From NCBI GenBank assembly GCA_030849965.1, contig JAVDKL010000001.1:3020554-3084553 (forward strand): a DNA stretch of 64,000 nt, written 5' to 3'. A model generated the notes under the pieces. It saw nothing but the letters and a program-made list of their open reading frames with translations. It searched no databases and was not told where the DNA came from. A program made the position numbers and the translations under genes. This document shows positions 46,521 to 58,324 of this stretch, piece after piece (within the stretch, counting starts at the first letter, position 1; each line of letters starts with the position of its first letter). The stretch is from Schauerella fraxinea (lineage in GTDB: Bacteria; Pseudomonadota; Gammaproteobacteria; Burkholderiales; Burkholderiaceae_B).

Positions 46521-48173
46521 ATGAAAGATTTCTGGCAGACCTGCGTCAGTCGCCTTGAGCAGGATTACCCCCCCCAACAGATCAGTGCGTGGATTCGTCC
46601 ACTGGTTCCGCTCGACTTCGATGAGTCGTCGGCGGTGCTGCGTGTGGCTGCGCCCAACCGCTTCAAGTTGGATTGGGTGCGCAAGAATTTTTCACATCAG
46701 ATAGAGACGATCGCGGCCGAATGGTTCCAGCGTCCGGTGCAAGTATTGTTCGAATTGCCCACGCAGTCGGGTGCACCGCGCATCGCGCAGCCTTCGCGCG
46801 CGCCTACGCCTACTGGCGCGGCGCACGCGATGGCGGCACCCACGCAGCATGCTCAGGCAGCCCCTGCGCAGCACTATGCGCCCCCGAGCGGTCCGGCCAA
46901 CGGCATGAATAGCCCCGGAACCGGACCCGCTTTCGGGCAGCAGGCGCCGCTCCCGCCGGGCTATAACCCGAGCCTCGATACGCTCCCGCCCGCCTCGCTG
47001 CCGTCCGCTGCGCCGCCTTATTCCGGCACGCCCATGCACTCCGGCGCCTCGTCACCGGTTGCGCCTTCGGCGCCCGTGCATTCGGGCGCGTCCGCGCCGG
47101 GCATCTCGGCGGCCCAGGCGCAAGCCGATGCGGCCAATATCGTCTACGAACGCTCGCGTTTGAACACCGACCTGACGTTCGATAATTTCGTCACGGGTAA
47201 AGCCAACCAGCTGGCGCGTGCGGCGGCCCTGCAGGTCGCCGAAAACCCCGGCATTTCGTACAACCCGCTGTTTTTGTACGGCGGTGTGGGTCTGGGTAAG
47301 ACGCACTTGATTCACGCCATCGGCAACGCCATGGTCGCGGCCGGTACCGGTGTGCGCGTGCGCTATGTGCATGCCGACCAATACGTGTCCGATGTGGTCA
47401 AGGCCTACCAGCGCAAGGCGTTCGACGAATTCAAGCGCTATTACCACTCCCTCGATCTCTTGCTGATCGACGATATTCAGTTTTTCTCGGGCAAGAACCG
47501 CACGCAGGAAGAGTTCTTCTACGCGTTTGAAGCGATGGTGGCGCAGCGCAAGCAGATCATCATCACCAGCGACACGTATCCGAAGGAACTCGCCGGTATC
47601 GATAGCCGGTTGATCTCGCGTTTCGACTCGGGTCTCACGGTCGCGATCGAGCCGCCCGAACTCGAGATGCGCGTGGCCATTTTGCTGCGCAAGGCCGAGT
47701 CCGAGGGCGTACCGATGCCCGAGGAAGTGGCGTTCTTCATTGCCAAGCATTTGCGCAGCAACGTGCGCGAGCTCGAAGGCGCATTGCGCAAGGTGTTGGC
47801 GTATGCGCGGTTCCACGGCCGCGATGTGCTCACCGTCGATGTGTGCAAGGACGCGCTCAAGGATCTGCTGTCGGTATCGAACGGGCAGATCACGGTAGAG
47901 AATATCCAGAAAACGGTGGCCGATTTCTACAAAATCAAGGTCGCCGACATGTATTCGAAACGCCGGCCCGCCAATATTGCGTTGCCGCGCCAGGTGGCGA
48001 TGTACCTGGCCAAGGAGTTGACCCAAAAAAGCCTTCCGGAAATCGGCGACCTCTTCGGAGGCCGTGACCATACGACGGTCTTGCATGCCGTTCGCAAGAT
48101 TTCCGACGCCCGCGCCAAACAGGCGGAGCTCAACCATACCCTGCACGTGTTGGAACAAACTCTAAAAGGATGA
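46521..48173 (+). CDS. dnaA: chromosomal replication initiator DnaA
   Basis: A 550-residue initiator ATPase. Domain I is residues 1-85 ([21 protein letters not shown]). The linker, about 88-205, is long and rich in Pro, Ala and Ser. AAA+ domain III has Walker [14 protein letters not shown] (about 253), Walker [14 protein letters not shown] (about 314) and sensor motifs. Domain IV has the DnaA-box helix [15 protein letters not shown] (about 512). It is longer than the roughly 460-residue E. coli protein because of the linker. It overlaps the dnaN leader (stop TGA inside ATGAACATG). Confidence 0.97.
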   Translation: MKDFWQTCVSRLEQDYPPQQISAWIRPLVPLDFDESSAVLRVAAPNRFKLDWVRKNFSHQIETIAAEWFQRPVQVLFELPTQSGAPRIAQPSRAPTPTGAAHAMAAPTQHAQAAPAQHYAPPSGPANGMNSPGTGPAFGQQAPLPPGYNPSLDTLPPASLPSAAPPYSGTPMHSGASSPVAPSAPVHSGASAPGISAAQAQADAANIVYERSRLNTDLTFDNFVTGKANQLARAAALQVAENPGISYNPLFLYGGVGLGKTHLIHAIGNAMVAAGTGVRVRYVHADQYVSDVVKAYQRKAFDEFKRYYHSLDLLLIDDIQFFSGKNRTQEEFFYAFEAMVAQRKQIIITSDTYPKELAGIDSRLISRFDSGLTVAIEPPELEMRVAILLRKAESEGVPMPEEVAFFIAKHLRSNVRELEGALRKVLAYARFHGRDVLTVDVCKDALKDLLSVSNGQITVENIQKTVADFYKIKVADMYSKRRPANIALPRQVAMYLAKELTQKSLPEIGDLFGGRDHTTVLHAVRKISDARAKQAELNHTLHVLEQTLKG

Positions 48174-48175
48174 AC

Positions 48176-49285
48176 ATGCAACTCGTACAAACACCGCGCG
48201 ATGCGTTGCTCAAACCGTTGTCGATCGTGGCGGGCATCGTCGAAAGACGCCATACCCTCCCGATCCTCGCGAACATCCTCATGCGCAAAGAGGGCAATCG
48301 TGTGTCGTTCATCGCGACCGACCTCGAAGTGCAGATCACCACGCATGCCGATTTCGGCGTCGGTCAGGACAACGAGTCCATCACCGTCGCGGCGCGCAAG
48401 TTGCTCGATATCCTCAAGGCGTTGCCCGGCACGGGCGACGTACGGTTGGGGCTGGCGAGCAACAAGCTGTCCGTGCAAACCGCCAAGAGCCGGTTCAACC
48501 TGCAGACGCTGGCCGCGACCGAGTTTCCGACCGTCGCACAGCCCGAGCAATGGGATGTCTCGCTGACGATGCCGCAAAAGACGCTGCGTCATGTGCTCAA
48601 CATGGTGCACTTCGCGATGGCGCAACAAGACATCCGCTATTACCTGAACGGTATGCTGCTGGTGTTCGAACCCGGTCACGTGCGTGCCGTGGCGACTGAC
48701 GGTCACCGTCTGGCGCACTGCGCCACCGTGGCCGATGGCATCGAAGCGCGCCACGAAGTGATCGTGCCGCGCAAGACCGTGCTCGAAATGCAGCGGCTGT
48801 TGAGCGATACCGAAGAGCCGGTGTCGATCGACGTGGCGCCGGGCCAGATCCGGTTCCGCTTCAGCGATATCGAGTTGGTGTCCAAGCTCGTGGAAGGTAA
48901 GTTCCCCGACTTCACGCGCGTCATTCCCACCAACTACACGCGTCATTTCGGCGTGAGCCGCGAAGCGTTGCAAGGCAGTCTGCAGCGCGCCGCCATTCTC
49001 ACCACCGATAAGTTCAAGGGTGTGCGTCTGCAGTTGGGCGAACATCTGATGAAGATCTCGTCTTCCAACGCCGAGCAGGAAGAGGCGCAGGAAGAAATCG
49101 ATATCGATTACAGCTTCGAGCCGCTGGACGTTGGGTTCAACGTCAGCTACTTGCTCGATGTCCTGGGTAATGTGAAAACCGACCAGATTACGTGGTCGGT
49201 GATGCCGGACGCCAACGCCTCCGCGCTCATCACGCTCCCCGAAGACGACCAGTTCAAATACGTCGTCATGCCGATGCGCATCTGA
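48176..49285 (+). CDS. dnaN: DNA polymerase III beta sliding clamp
   Basis: A 369-residue clamp that tethers Pol III. It opens MQLVQTPRDALLKPLSIVAG, has the hydrophobic-pocket segment VRAVATDGHRLAHC (about 170) and ends YVVMPMRI, the standard C-terminus. I chose the ATG at 48176 because AAAGGA lies six bases before it. An ATG at 48170 inside the dnaA stop would add two residues. Confidence 0.97.
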   Translation: MQLVQTPRDALLKPLSIVAGIVERRHTLPILANILMRKEGNRVSFIATDLEVQITTHADFGVGQDNESITVAARKLLDILKALPGTGDVRLGLASNKLSVQTAKSRFNLQTLAATEFPTVAQPEQWDVSLTMPQKTLRHVLNMVHFAMAQQDIRYYLNGMLLVFEPGHVRAVATDGHRLAHCATVADGIEARHEVIVPRKTVLEMQRLLSDTEEPVSIDVAPGQIRFRFSDIELVSKLVEGKFPDFTRVIPTNYTRHFGVSREALQGSLQRAAILTTDKFKGVRLQLGEHLMKISSSNAEQEEAQEEIDIDYSFEPLDVGFNVSYLLDVLGNVKTDQITWSVMPDANASALITLPEDDQFKYVVMPMRI

Positions 49286-49320
49286 GCGACCTCCTGTCGC
49301 ACAGTTAATGCGTTTCGTCG

Positions 49321-49345
49321 CCGTTGCCGGAAGGTCCGGCAACGG
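49321..49345. other. perfect hairpin in the dnaN-gyrB leader
   Basis: CCGTTGCCGG and CCGGCAACGG form a perfect 10-bp stem with a 5-base loop. No T run follows and gyrB starts 42 bp on, so it is not an ordinary terminator. It may act as an attenuator or processing signal. Confidence 0.7.
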
Positions 49346-49368
49346 TCAGGCCGCAAGGCCGTTTATAA

Positions 49369-51837
<2,469 letters not shown>

Positions 51838-51879
51838 TGCGGCTCGGTTTGCCGTCACGCGATTGAACGCGTGATGCAG

Positions 51880-51907
51880 AAAGGCCCTCTTTGCGGAGGG
51901 CCTTTTT
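51880..51907 (+). terminator. gyrB terminator
   Basis: AAAGGCCCTC and GAGGGCCTTT arms with a TTTGCG loop and a T run: a strong Rho-independent terminator 40 bp past the gyrB stop. The remaining gap to 52040 shows nothing further. Confidence 0.93.
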
Positions 51908-52039
51908 CATTAGCGCGGGAGGGTGAAGCGTGGGCCGAGGTTGCATTGCAATCCGACCTCGGCGACCCGGCCACGCTACCACGCCACGCTACTTGTGATG
52001 ACGCTCAACGGCCGTGATCCATTCGGACGCAGATCGTTC

Positions 52040-52870
52040 TTACGCGTCGATCTCAGTCGACAACGTAATCGCCTTGTTCGTCCCCAATTCGTCGAGCCGC
52101 GCCGTCAGCGCCGCATGCACGCGGTCGTAAGCGCCGCTACCCAACAACAGACGTTTCGGCGGCGACGCCGCATCTGCGCAGGCGATCATCGCAGTCACCA
52201 TCTTTGCCGGATCGCCGGTCACGGCAAACGAGCCGTCTGCCAGCCCTCGCCGCACGTCGCCGGCCGGCGTGGCGTCGTAGACTGGCATCGGCTCGGCGGT
52301 AACCAGGCCGCCGGTGAAGGCGGTCCTGGCGGGGCCCGGTTCGATCAACGTAAACGTGATGCCGAACGGCGCAACTTCTTGCGCCACGGATTCGACAAAC
52401 CCCTCGATCGCCCATTTGGTCGTGTGATACAGGCTGAAGTTGGGATACGCGATCTGCCCGCCTTCCGATGAGATTTGCAGAATGCGGCCACCGCCCTGCT
52501 CGCGCAGCAACGGCAATGCCGCGCGAATGACCTGAATGGAGCCGATGAGGTTGGTGTCGATCTGCTGGCGGATCTGCTCGTCGCTGGCCTCTTCTGCAGC
52601 ACCGAACAGGGCGTAACCCGCGTTGTTGACGACGACGTCGATGCGGCCGAGTTCGGCGAAGGCGCGACCAACGGTGGCGCGAATTGCGGCGGTGTCCGTC
52701 ACGTCGAGCGCTGCGACCCAAAGCCGGTCGCCGTATTGGCTTTTGAGCGCAGCGAGCACGTCGGGTTGGCGCAATGTGGCGGCAACGCGATCGCCGCGTG
52801 CCAACAGACGTTCGGTGAGTTCGCGTCCGAAGCCTTTGGAGGCGCCGGTGATGAACCAAGTTTTAGCCAT
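52040..52870 (-). CDS. short-chain dehydrogenase/reductase
   Basis: A 276-residue classical SDR. The cofactor loop is TGASKGFGRELTE (about 7-19), the NNAGYALFG motif lies near 85, the catalytic Ser is in LQISSEGGQIAYPNFSLYHT (about 135), and Tyr/Lys are in YHTTKWAIEGF (about 152). The ATG at 52870 is preceded by AGGAG eight bases upstream. It is divergent from the LysR gene across 119 bp, so that regulator likely controls it. The substrate is unknown. Confidence 0.92.
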   Translation of the reverse strand: MAKTWFITGASKGFGRELTERLLARGDRVAATLRQPDVLAALKSQYGDRLWVAALDVTDTAAIRATVGRAFAELGRIDVVVNNAGYALFGAAEEASDEQIRQQIDTNLIGSIQVIRAALPLLREQGGGRILQISSEGGQIAYPNFSLYHTTKWAIEGFVESVAQEVAPFGITFTLIEPGPARTAFTGGLVTAEPMPVYDATPAGDVRRGLADGSFAVTGDPAKMVTAMIACADAASPPKRLLLGSGAYDRVHAALTARLDELGTNKAITLSTEIDA

Positions 52871-52956
52871 GTGTCGATCTCCTGATATGGGGGTGACGAC
52901 GCTTGTGCGGCGTCCATGGCAATCAAGATAGGCCGATCTGGCTGCTGATACTATCC

Positions 52957-52979
52957 ACCTAATCTGGCATGAGTTAGTG
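52957..52979. promoter_or_regulatory. candidate LysR-type operator
   Basis: CTAA (52959-52962) and TTAG (52974-52977) form an inverted repeat with an 11-base centre, matching the T-N11-A form of LysR-type operators. It lies between the divergent SDR and LysR genes, 12 bp before the LysR start codon. Binding is inferred. Confidence 0.45.
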
Positions 52980-52989
52980 AAAATTCCCC

Positions 52990-53958
52990 ATGAATGAACA
53001 GCCGACGTTGAATGATCTAAGGGCGTTTGCTGCCATCGTGGCGCATCGCAGCTTTCGGCAAGCGGCAGATGAACTTGGATTGTCGCCATCGAGCTTGAGC
53101 CACATGATGCGCGCGCTCGAACGCATGATGGGCGTGCGGCTGCTCAACCGCACCACTCGCAGCGTGTCGCCTACCGAGGCTGGCGAGCAGTTGGTGGCGC
53201 GCTTGCGGCCGGTGCTCGAGGACTTGAGTATCGCGTTGGACGAGGTAGGCACGTTTCGCGATCGGCCTAGCGGCTCGATCAAGATCAATGCGAGTGAACC
53301 GGCCGCGCGCGTGCTGCTGCAAAGGGTGGTGCCCACGTTCCTGGCGCGGTATCCCGAGGTGACGTTGGACCTGACCACCGATGGGCGGCTCACCGATATC
53401 GTGGCGGGCGGCTTCGATGCAGGCGTGCGTTTGGGTGAAGCGGTGCCGCGCGACATGATTGCGGTGCCGTTTGGCGGCGATGTGCGCTTTATCGCGGTGG
53501 CGTCGCCGGCGTATCTCAAGGCGCATCGCGCACCTGAGGTGCCGGATGATTTAAAGCAGCATGCGTGCATTCGGTTTCGGTTGCCGAGCGGCAAGCCCTA
53601 TCGATGGGAGTTTTCCAGACGTGGGCAAGAAATCGAGGTGGATGTGCCAGGCGCGTTGACGCTGGATCATCTGGGGTTGATGACCGAGGCGGCAGTGGAT
53701 GGGTTAGGGATCGCTTATGTGGTGGATCGCAGTGCGCAGCCGTATCTGGAAACCGGACAATTGGTGCAGGTGCTGGTCGATTGGTCGCCGGCCATCCCTG
53801 GCCTCTTTTTGTACTACCCCGGCCATCGCCATGTGCCGGCAGGGCTGCGGGCATTTATCGATGTGCTGAAAGCGCAGCGCATCGAGGCGCCATCCCCGCC
53901 GTTGCCGCGTCGCCCGACGTCAACGCGGCAGCCGCGTCGCGCGCCAACACACGAGTGA
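52990..53958 (+). CDS. LysR-family transcriptional regulator
   Basis: A 322-residue LTTR. The N-terminal winged HTH is at about 5-64 (DLRAFAAIVAHRSFRQAADE... LSPSSLSHMMRALERMMGVRLLNRTTRSVSPTEAG, in parts). The effector-binding domain follows from about 95. It belongs to the group that often controls a divergent oxidoreductase. Its last 39 bp overlap the end of the convergent YddG-type exporter. The C-terminal tail (about 295-322) is Pro/Arg-rich and probably disordered. Confidence 0.92.
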   Translation: MNEQPTLNDLRAFAAIVAHRSFRQAADELGLSPSSLSHMMRALERMMGVRLLNRTTRSVSPTEAGEQLVARLRPVLEDLSIALDEVGTFRDRPSGSIKINASEPAARVLLQRVVPTFLARYPEVTLDLTTDGRLTDIVAGGFDAGVRLGEAVPRDMIAVPFGGDVRFIAVASPAYLKAHRAPEVPDDLKQHACIRFRLPSGKPYRWEFSRRGQEIEVDVPGALTLDHLGLMTEAAVDGLGIAYVVDRSAQPYLETGQLVQVLVDWSPAIPGLFLYYPGHRHVPAGLRAFIDVLKAQRIEAPSPPLPRRPTSTRQPRRAPTHE

Positions 53959-54834
53959 ACCTGCGGTGACCATCACCACCCCCTGCCAGAACGCCACGGA
54001 GGGCTGCGTGCGCAGCCACAGGCTGGCGAGCAACACCGAGAGCACCGGGGTGAAGTAAGACGCCGCGGCGAGGACCGCGATCCGTCCGTGTTGAACGCCC
54101 AGGTTCCAGCAGGAGTAACCCGTTGCCGTCAAAATCGACAACACCAGCACCTGCGCACCGCTTTCGAGCGTGATGGCAATCGGCGGCTCGTCGCCCAGGG
54201 CATATTTTGTCCACAGCACAGCGGCGGTGGCGAGCAGAAACCACGCCACGCCACTTTTGCCGCCGCCGAAGCGTCGCGTGAGCACCGAGTACATTGCCCA
54301 CAGAAAGGCCGCAGCGAACGCGAGGCCATACGCCGTCGCATTGCCTTGAAGGTTGCTGGCGAACAGCTCGGGTGACCAACCTCCCGACCCTTTCATCACC
54401 CAGACGATGCCCAGAAACGAGAGCACCGCACCTGGGATCAGCATCAGAGATCCCCTTTGCTGCCCGCAGAGCACGGCGAGCAGAATCGTCAGGCATGGCC
54501 AGAGATAATTGATCATGCCGAGTTCCATGGCCTGCGAGCGGTCGTGCGCAAGGCCAATGGAGAGCGAGAGGCACACCTCATACGCGACGAAGAGCAGCCC
54601 GCCCACAAAGAGGTAGATCGGGTTGAACGTGCTCAGCCGCGGCAATCCCCTCACCAGACACACCAGAAGCCCGCTGGTGGTGAAAATCACGGCGGCCCCA
54701 CCCGTGGGGCCCAGTGCCTCCGCAATCGTGCGGATGAGCCCTACGGAGGCGCTCCAGAACAGGATGGCAAGCAATCCAATCGACGTAGCGGATTGCACGC
54801 TATAGGACGGATTCGACGGCGATGAGGCGTTCAT
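53920..54834 (-). CDS. EamA/DMT-family exporter (YddG type)
   Basis: A 304-residue protein with about ten membrane helices in two EamA repeats. It resembles YddG, an exporter of aromatic amino acids: ILFWSASVGLIRTIAEALGP near 24, AMELGMINYLWPCLTILLAV near 101, WNLGVQHGRIAVLAAASYFT near 238. Substrates other than aromatic amino acids are possible. The 3' end overlaps the LysR gene tail on the opposite strand. The promoter probably lies in 54835-54998, which it shares with the divergent solute-binding protein gene. Confidence 0.88.
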   Translation of the reverse strand: MNASSPSNPSYSVQSATSIGLLAILFWSASVGLIRTIAEALGPTGGAAVIFTTSGLLVCLVRGLPRLSTFNPIYLFVGGLLFVAYEVCLSLSIGLAHDRSQAMELGMINYLWPCLTILLAVLCGQQRGSLMLIPGAVLSFLGIVWVMKGSGGWSPELFASNLQGNATAYGLAFAAAFLWAMYSVLTRRFGGGKSGVAWFLLATAAVLWTKYALGDEPPIAITLESGAQVLVLSILTATGYSCWNLGVQHGRIAVLAAASYFTPVLSVLLASLWLRTQPSVAFWQGVVMVTAGSLVCWRATRLPR

Positions 54835-54998
54835 ATTGCGCTGCAGAGAAGATGCGCCACCGTATCACCGATTTTGCGGTCACATGCCCGACAGTTGCCC
54901 AGCCAAGGTGCCCGGCCCGCGCAAACCCCGATTGACGCTGACCCTACCCTTACGAATAATCCCCGGTTACCCATAGTCGGTACTAATCCGGAGTTGTT

Positions 54999-56624
54999 AT
55001 GAAGTTACGCGCTACCCGCGCCCTGATGGTCGGCGTTATCGGCCTCGCAGGTCTGACTGGCGCGGCCTCCGCCCAGACGCTGAAGATCGCCTTGTCCGCC
55101 GAACCTACGTCGGCCGACCCCAATTATCACAAGATGACGGCTAACGATGCGTTGGCCACCCACATTTACAGCTACCTGGTCGCGCGCGATGCGGACATGA
55201 ATCTGGTGCCGTCGTTGGCCACGTCCTGGAAGACGTTGGACGACACGACCTGGGAATTCAAGCTGCGCAAGGATGTGAAATTCTCGAACGGCAAACCGCT
55301 GACGTCCGAAGACGTGCTGTTCACGATCTGCCGCACGCTGAATAACGAGACCAACGTGTCGGCGTCTTACACCGACGTGACCAAGCGCCTGGCCGATGTG
55401 CAAACGCCCGATCCGTATACCGTGATCGTCAAGACCAATGGTCCGCTGCCGCTCTTGCCGGCGGAATTCGCGCGCTCGTTGCCGATCCTGTGGAACGGCA
55501 TCGTCGAGCACGGTCCGCTCACGTACAAGCCGAAGGAAGGTTGCGGCGTGACGGGCCCGTGGCCCACCGCCGGCGACTTCAACTCCGGCAAGATCAATGT
55601 GGGCTCCGGTCCGTATCTGCTCAAGTCGTATGTGAAGGGCTCGGGCGTGGTGCTCACGCGCAACGACAACTACTGGGGCACCAAGCCCGCGTGGGAAGAA
55701 GTGCGTCTGATCCCCGTGCCTAACGCGGGTCCGCGTTTGACGGGTCTGTTGTCGGGTGACTTCGATGTGATCGAAAACCCGGCCGCGCGCGACCTGCCGC
55801 GCATCAAGGAAAACGCCAAGCTGGCCTTCGTGTCGACCCCGTCGACGCGCCTGATCTTCTGGCAACCCGATATCGGTCGCAACCCGACGCCTTTTGTGAA
55901 GACGGCGGACGGCAAGAACCCGCTGGCTGACGTGCGTGTGCGCCAGGCAATTTCGATGGCCATCGATCGCAAGGCCATCGTGTCCCGCATCATGGACGGC
56001 ATGGCTACGCCCGCCTACCAGTACATGCCCGATGGCATGTTCGGCACGGTGCCGAACGTGAAAGAGATTAAGTACGACCCCGAAGGCGCCAAGAAGTTGA
56101 TGGCGGAAGCGGGCTATCCGAACGGCTTCGAGATGACCATCTCCTCGCCCAACGATCGCTATGTGAACGACGGTCAGATCTCGCAAGCGGTGGCGCAATA
56201 CCTGTCGCGTATCGGTATCAAGGTGAACGTGGATGCGATGACGGCATCGATCTACTTCTCCAAGCGTGCCAAGCGCGACTTCAGCTTCTCGATGGGCGGT
56301 TGGCCGTCGGAAGTGGGTGAGTCGTCGGCGTTGTTCCAGCTGTGGGTGGTGTCGACCGATGCGCCCAAGGGCCAGGGCACGAGCAACTACGGTGCGTTCA
56401 GCAATGCCGAGTTCGACAAGGTGTACCTCGAAGGCGCGAACACGGTCGATCCGGTCAAGCGTAAAGCGCTTTACGAGAAGGCCACGCAAATTGCGTTGGA
56501 CAATGTGCCGCTGATTCCGCTGCACTTCGAAAGCACGATCTGGGCGTTCCGCAAAGATCTGAACTACGAAGGCCGCCGCGATCAATACACGTTGGCCAAT
56601 TCGGTCACGCCGGCGAAGAAGTAA
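54999..56624 (+). CDS. ABC transporter substrate-binding protein, family 5 (peptide/oligopeptide type)
   Basis: A 541-residue secreted receptor of the DppA/OppA family. The signal peptide runs 1-25 (cleaved after GAASA), and the mature protein starts QTLKIALSAEPTSADPNYHK. The family lobes show TTWEFKLRKDVKFSNGKPLT near 82 and VRQAISMAIDRKAIVSRIM near 312. GGAG lies about eight bases before the ATG. No permease or ATPase genes are adjacent, so it is an orphan receptor that may serve a transporter elsewhere. The ligand is unknown. Confidence 0.92.
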   Translation: MKLRATRALMVGVIGLAGLTGAASAQTLKIALSAEPTSADPNYHKMTANDALATHIYSYLVARDADMNLVPSLATSWKTLDDTTWEFKLRKDVKFSNGKPLTSEDVLFTICRTLNNETNVSASYTDVTKRLADVQTPDPYTVIVKTNGPLPLLPAEFARSLPILWNGIVEHGPLTYKPKEGCGVTGPWPTAGDFNSGKINVGSGPYLLKSYVKGSGVVLTRNDNYWGTKPAWEEVRLIPVPNAGPRLTGLLSGDFDVIENPAARDLPRIKENAKLAFVSTPSTRLIFWQPDIGRNPTPFVKTADGKNPLADVRVRQAISMAIDRKAIVSRIMDGMATPAYQYMPDGMFGTVPNVKEIKYDPEGAKKLMAEAGYPNGFEMTISSPNDRYVNDGQISQAVAQYLSRIGIKVNVDAMTASIYFSKRAKRDFSFSMGGWPSEVGESSALFQLWVVSTDAPKGQGTSNYGAFSNAEFDKVYLEGANTVDPVKRKALYEKATQIALDNVPLIPLHFESTIWAFRKDLNYEGRRDQYTLANSVTPAKK

Positions 56625-56716
56625 GCGACGGAAGCGAGTGAGTGCGGGTGAGGGTGTTGGGCGTTGAATGAACGCGGTGTTCGCACCGTCTCGCGCATTC
56701 GGTGATTGCAAGGAGA

Positions 56717-56757
56717 TAGGCCCCAAGGATCGCATGATCCGTGGGGCCTTTCTTTTG
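56717..56757 (+). terminator. terminator after the family 5 receptor
   Basis: AGGCCCCA...GGATC and GATCC...TGGGGCCT arms followed by TTCTTTT, about 95 bp past the stop codon. Confidence 0.88.
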
Positions 56758-56788
56758 CATGGCGCACGTACACGGAATTTTGTTTTGT

Positions 56789-57172
56789 TCAGGCGCTCAG
56801 CGTCTCGATCTTCGGCTTACCCACCGCAAACGATGCGCGCTGAATGCGCCCATCGATCACCTCGTACACGCACAGCATTTCCACAGTGCCGCGTCCTTCG
56901 GGAAAGTTGCGCGTGACCAATTCGAAATCGCTGACGACGTTTTCCATTACCGTGCGCGACAGCAGCCGGGCGTGCAGATCGGGTTCGGCAAGGCGCGCGG
57001 CGAAACGCGTGCGCAGGGTCTCATGGCCGCGTGCCAGAAGCTCGCCGTGCAGGGCGTATTGTTCCGCGTCTGGCGCGTAGGTGTGCAGCAGGGTTTCCAG
57101 GTCCTTGGCGTTGTAGGCGTCGAGCTGCTTTTGCACGACGGCAATGGCGGTGTCTTGAATCACGTGTGGCAT
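56789..57172 (-). CDS. NTF2-like / SnoaL-like small protein
   Basis: A 127-residue protein with the alpha+beta barrel pattern of SnoaL-like proteins. It opens VVQKQLDAYNAKDLETLLHTYAPDAE (in parts, about 11-36) and ends in the strand pair EMLCVYEVIDGRIQRASFAVG (in parts, about 100-120). Members range from isomerases to stress proteins; no catalytic residue is evident. The ATG at 57172 is chosen because homologues start close to it; an upstream frame to 57277 is poorly supported. Confidence 0.75.
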   Translation of the reverse strand: MPHVIQDTAIAVVQKQLDAYNAKDLETLLHTYAPDAEQYALHGELLARGHETLRTRFAARLAEPDLHARLLSRTVMENVVSDFELVTRNFPEGRGTVEMLCVYEVIDGRIQRASFAVGKPKIETLSA

Positions 57173-57317
57173 TCCGAGAAAGTTATTGGTGAATGTGCGG
57201 TCGGTGTACTTGATGCAGCGTACGGCTACGTTCACGCCACCTACAAGCCGGCGTCGCAGTTCCAGCAGGTTCAGCATTTTTCAGTATCCCGACCTATCCG
57301 CATTATGCGGCACCGCA

Positions 57318-58211
57318 CTAGGCCATCTGCTCGGCCAGCATATCTCGCGCGCGGGTGACGAAGCCGCTTTCGCCGTGGCGCGGTTCGAGTAGCTGAAATT
57401 CGACGGCGGGTAATGCCGGCAACTTATGCCCGCTGGCCAGCGCGGCAACGCCCTCGCACAGTGCGGATTCGTTCAGGCACGCGACACCCAATCCCGCTGC
57501 CAAGGCCGACTGCAGGCCTGCCACGCCGGAGGCCACGTGCGCCACGGTGAATGGCACCTTTGCCGCGCGCAGCCGCTTGATGGTGAACTGGTGCAGCGAG
57601 CAGGTATCTGGAAGCACCAGCAATCTCAGAGGCTGATCGCGATGATGCACGAGGCCGGATGCGCCCATCCAGATCAAGCGTTCGCGCCGCAAGGGCTGGG
57701 TCGTCTTCGTCGCCGTCTGCTTGCGTGGCGGTGCGATCAATGGGGCGGCTCTTGCATGGAGAATGCGCATGGTGAGACCCACGTCGAAGTCGCCCGCGGC
57801 GTAGCCGGCCTCGATCGCCCCGCTCTTCAACACGGTCACGTGCAAACGAAGCTGTGGGTACGCCACATTGAGGCGGCTAAGCAGGGTGGCCAGATCGCCT
57901 GGACGAAAATAGTCGGTCACGCCCAGGCGGAGCTCGCCCGCGAGCGCGTCGTCGTGCAGATCCCGCATCGCGCGATCCGAGAGCGCCACGATCTGCCGCG
58001 CATAGACGGCAAGCCGCTCGCCTGCGGCCGTTGCCGCCACGCCCGACTTGCTGCGCGTGAACAAGGGCACGCCGACGCGCGCCTCGAGCTTGCGCATCTG
58101 CTCGCTCACGGCCGACTGCGAAAGAAACACGCGAGGTGCTGCGGCCGTGAGGCTGCCGGCATCGATGACCGCGACGAAGGTGTTGAGCTGTTCGCTATCC
58201 AGAACGGGCAT
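57318..58211 (-). CDS. LysR-family transcriptional regulator (LrhA-like)
   Basis: A 297-residue LTTR. The winged HTH is at about 5-62 (LNTFVAVIDAGSLTAAAPRV, LSQSAVSEQMRKLEARVG), and the effector domain follows. It is divergent from the tautomerase gene across about 113 bp, which suggests a regulator-target pair. The start is uncertain; a Met 12 codons earlier (58247) is an alternative. Confidence 0.9.
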   Translation of the reverse strand: MPVLDSEQLNTFVAVIDAGSLTAAAPRVFLSQSAVSEQMRKLEARVGVPLFTRSKSGVAATAAGERLAVYARQIVALSDRAMRDLHDDALAGELRLGVTDYFRPGDLATLLSRLNVAYPQLRLHVTVLKSGAIEAGYAAGDFDVGLTMRILHARAAPLIAPPRKQTATKTTQPLRRERLIWMGASGLVHHRDQPLRLLVLPDTCSLHQFTIKRLRAAKVPFTVAHVASGVAGLQSALAAGLGVACLNESALCEGVAALASGHKLPALPAVEFQLLEPRHGESGFVTRARDMLAEQMA

Positions 58212-58324
58212 GGGACATCTATGTGAGAAACGGGTGATATCCATCATATCTTCCCGTTATTCAAATAGCACGATCTTCTCCACAATGGGGTGTCGCTCAT
58301 CCCATCCCCTTATCTGGAGTCGTC

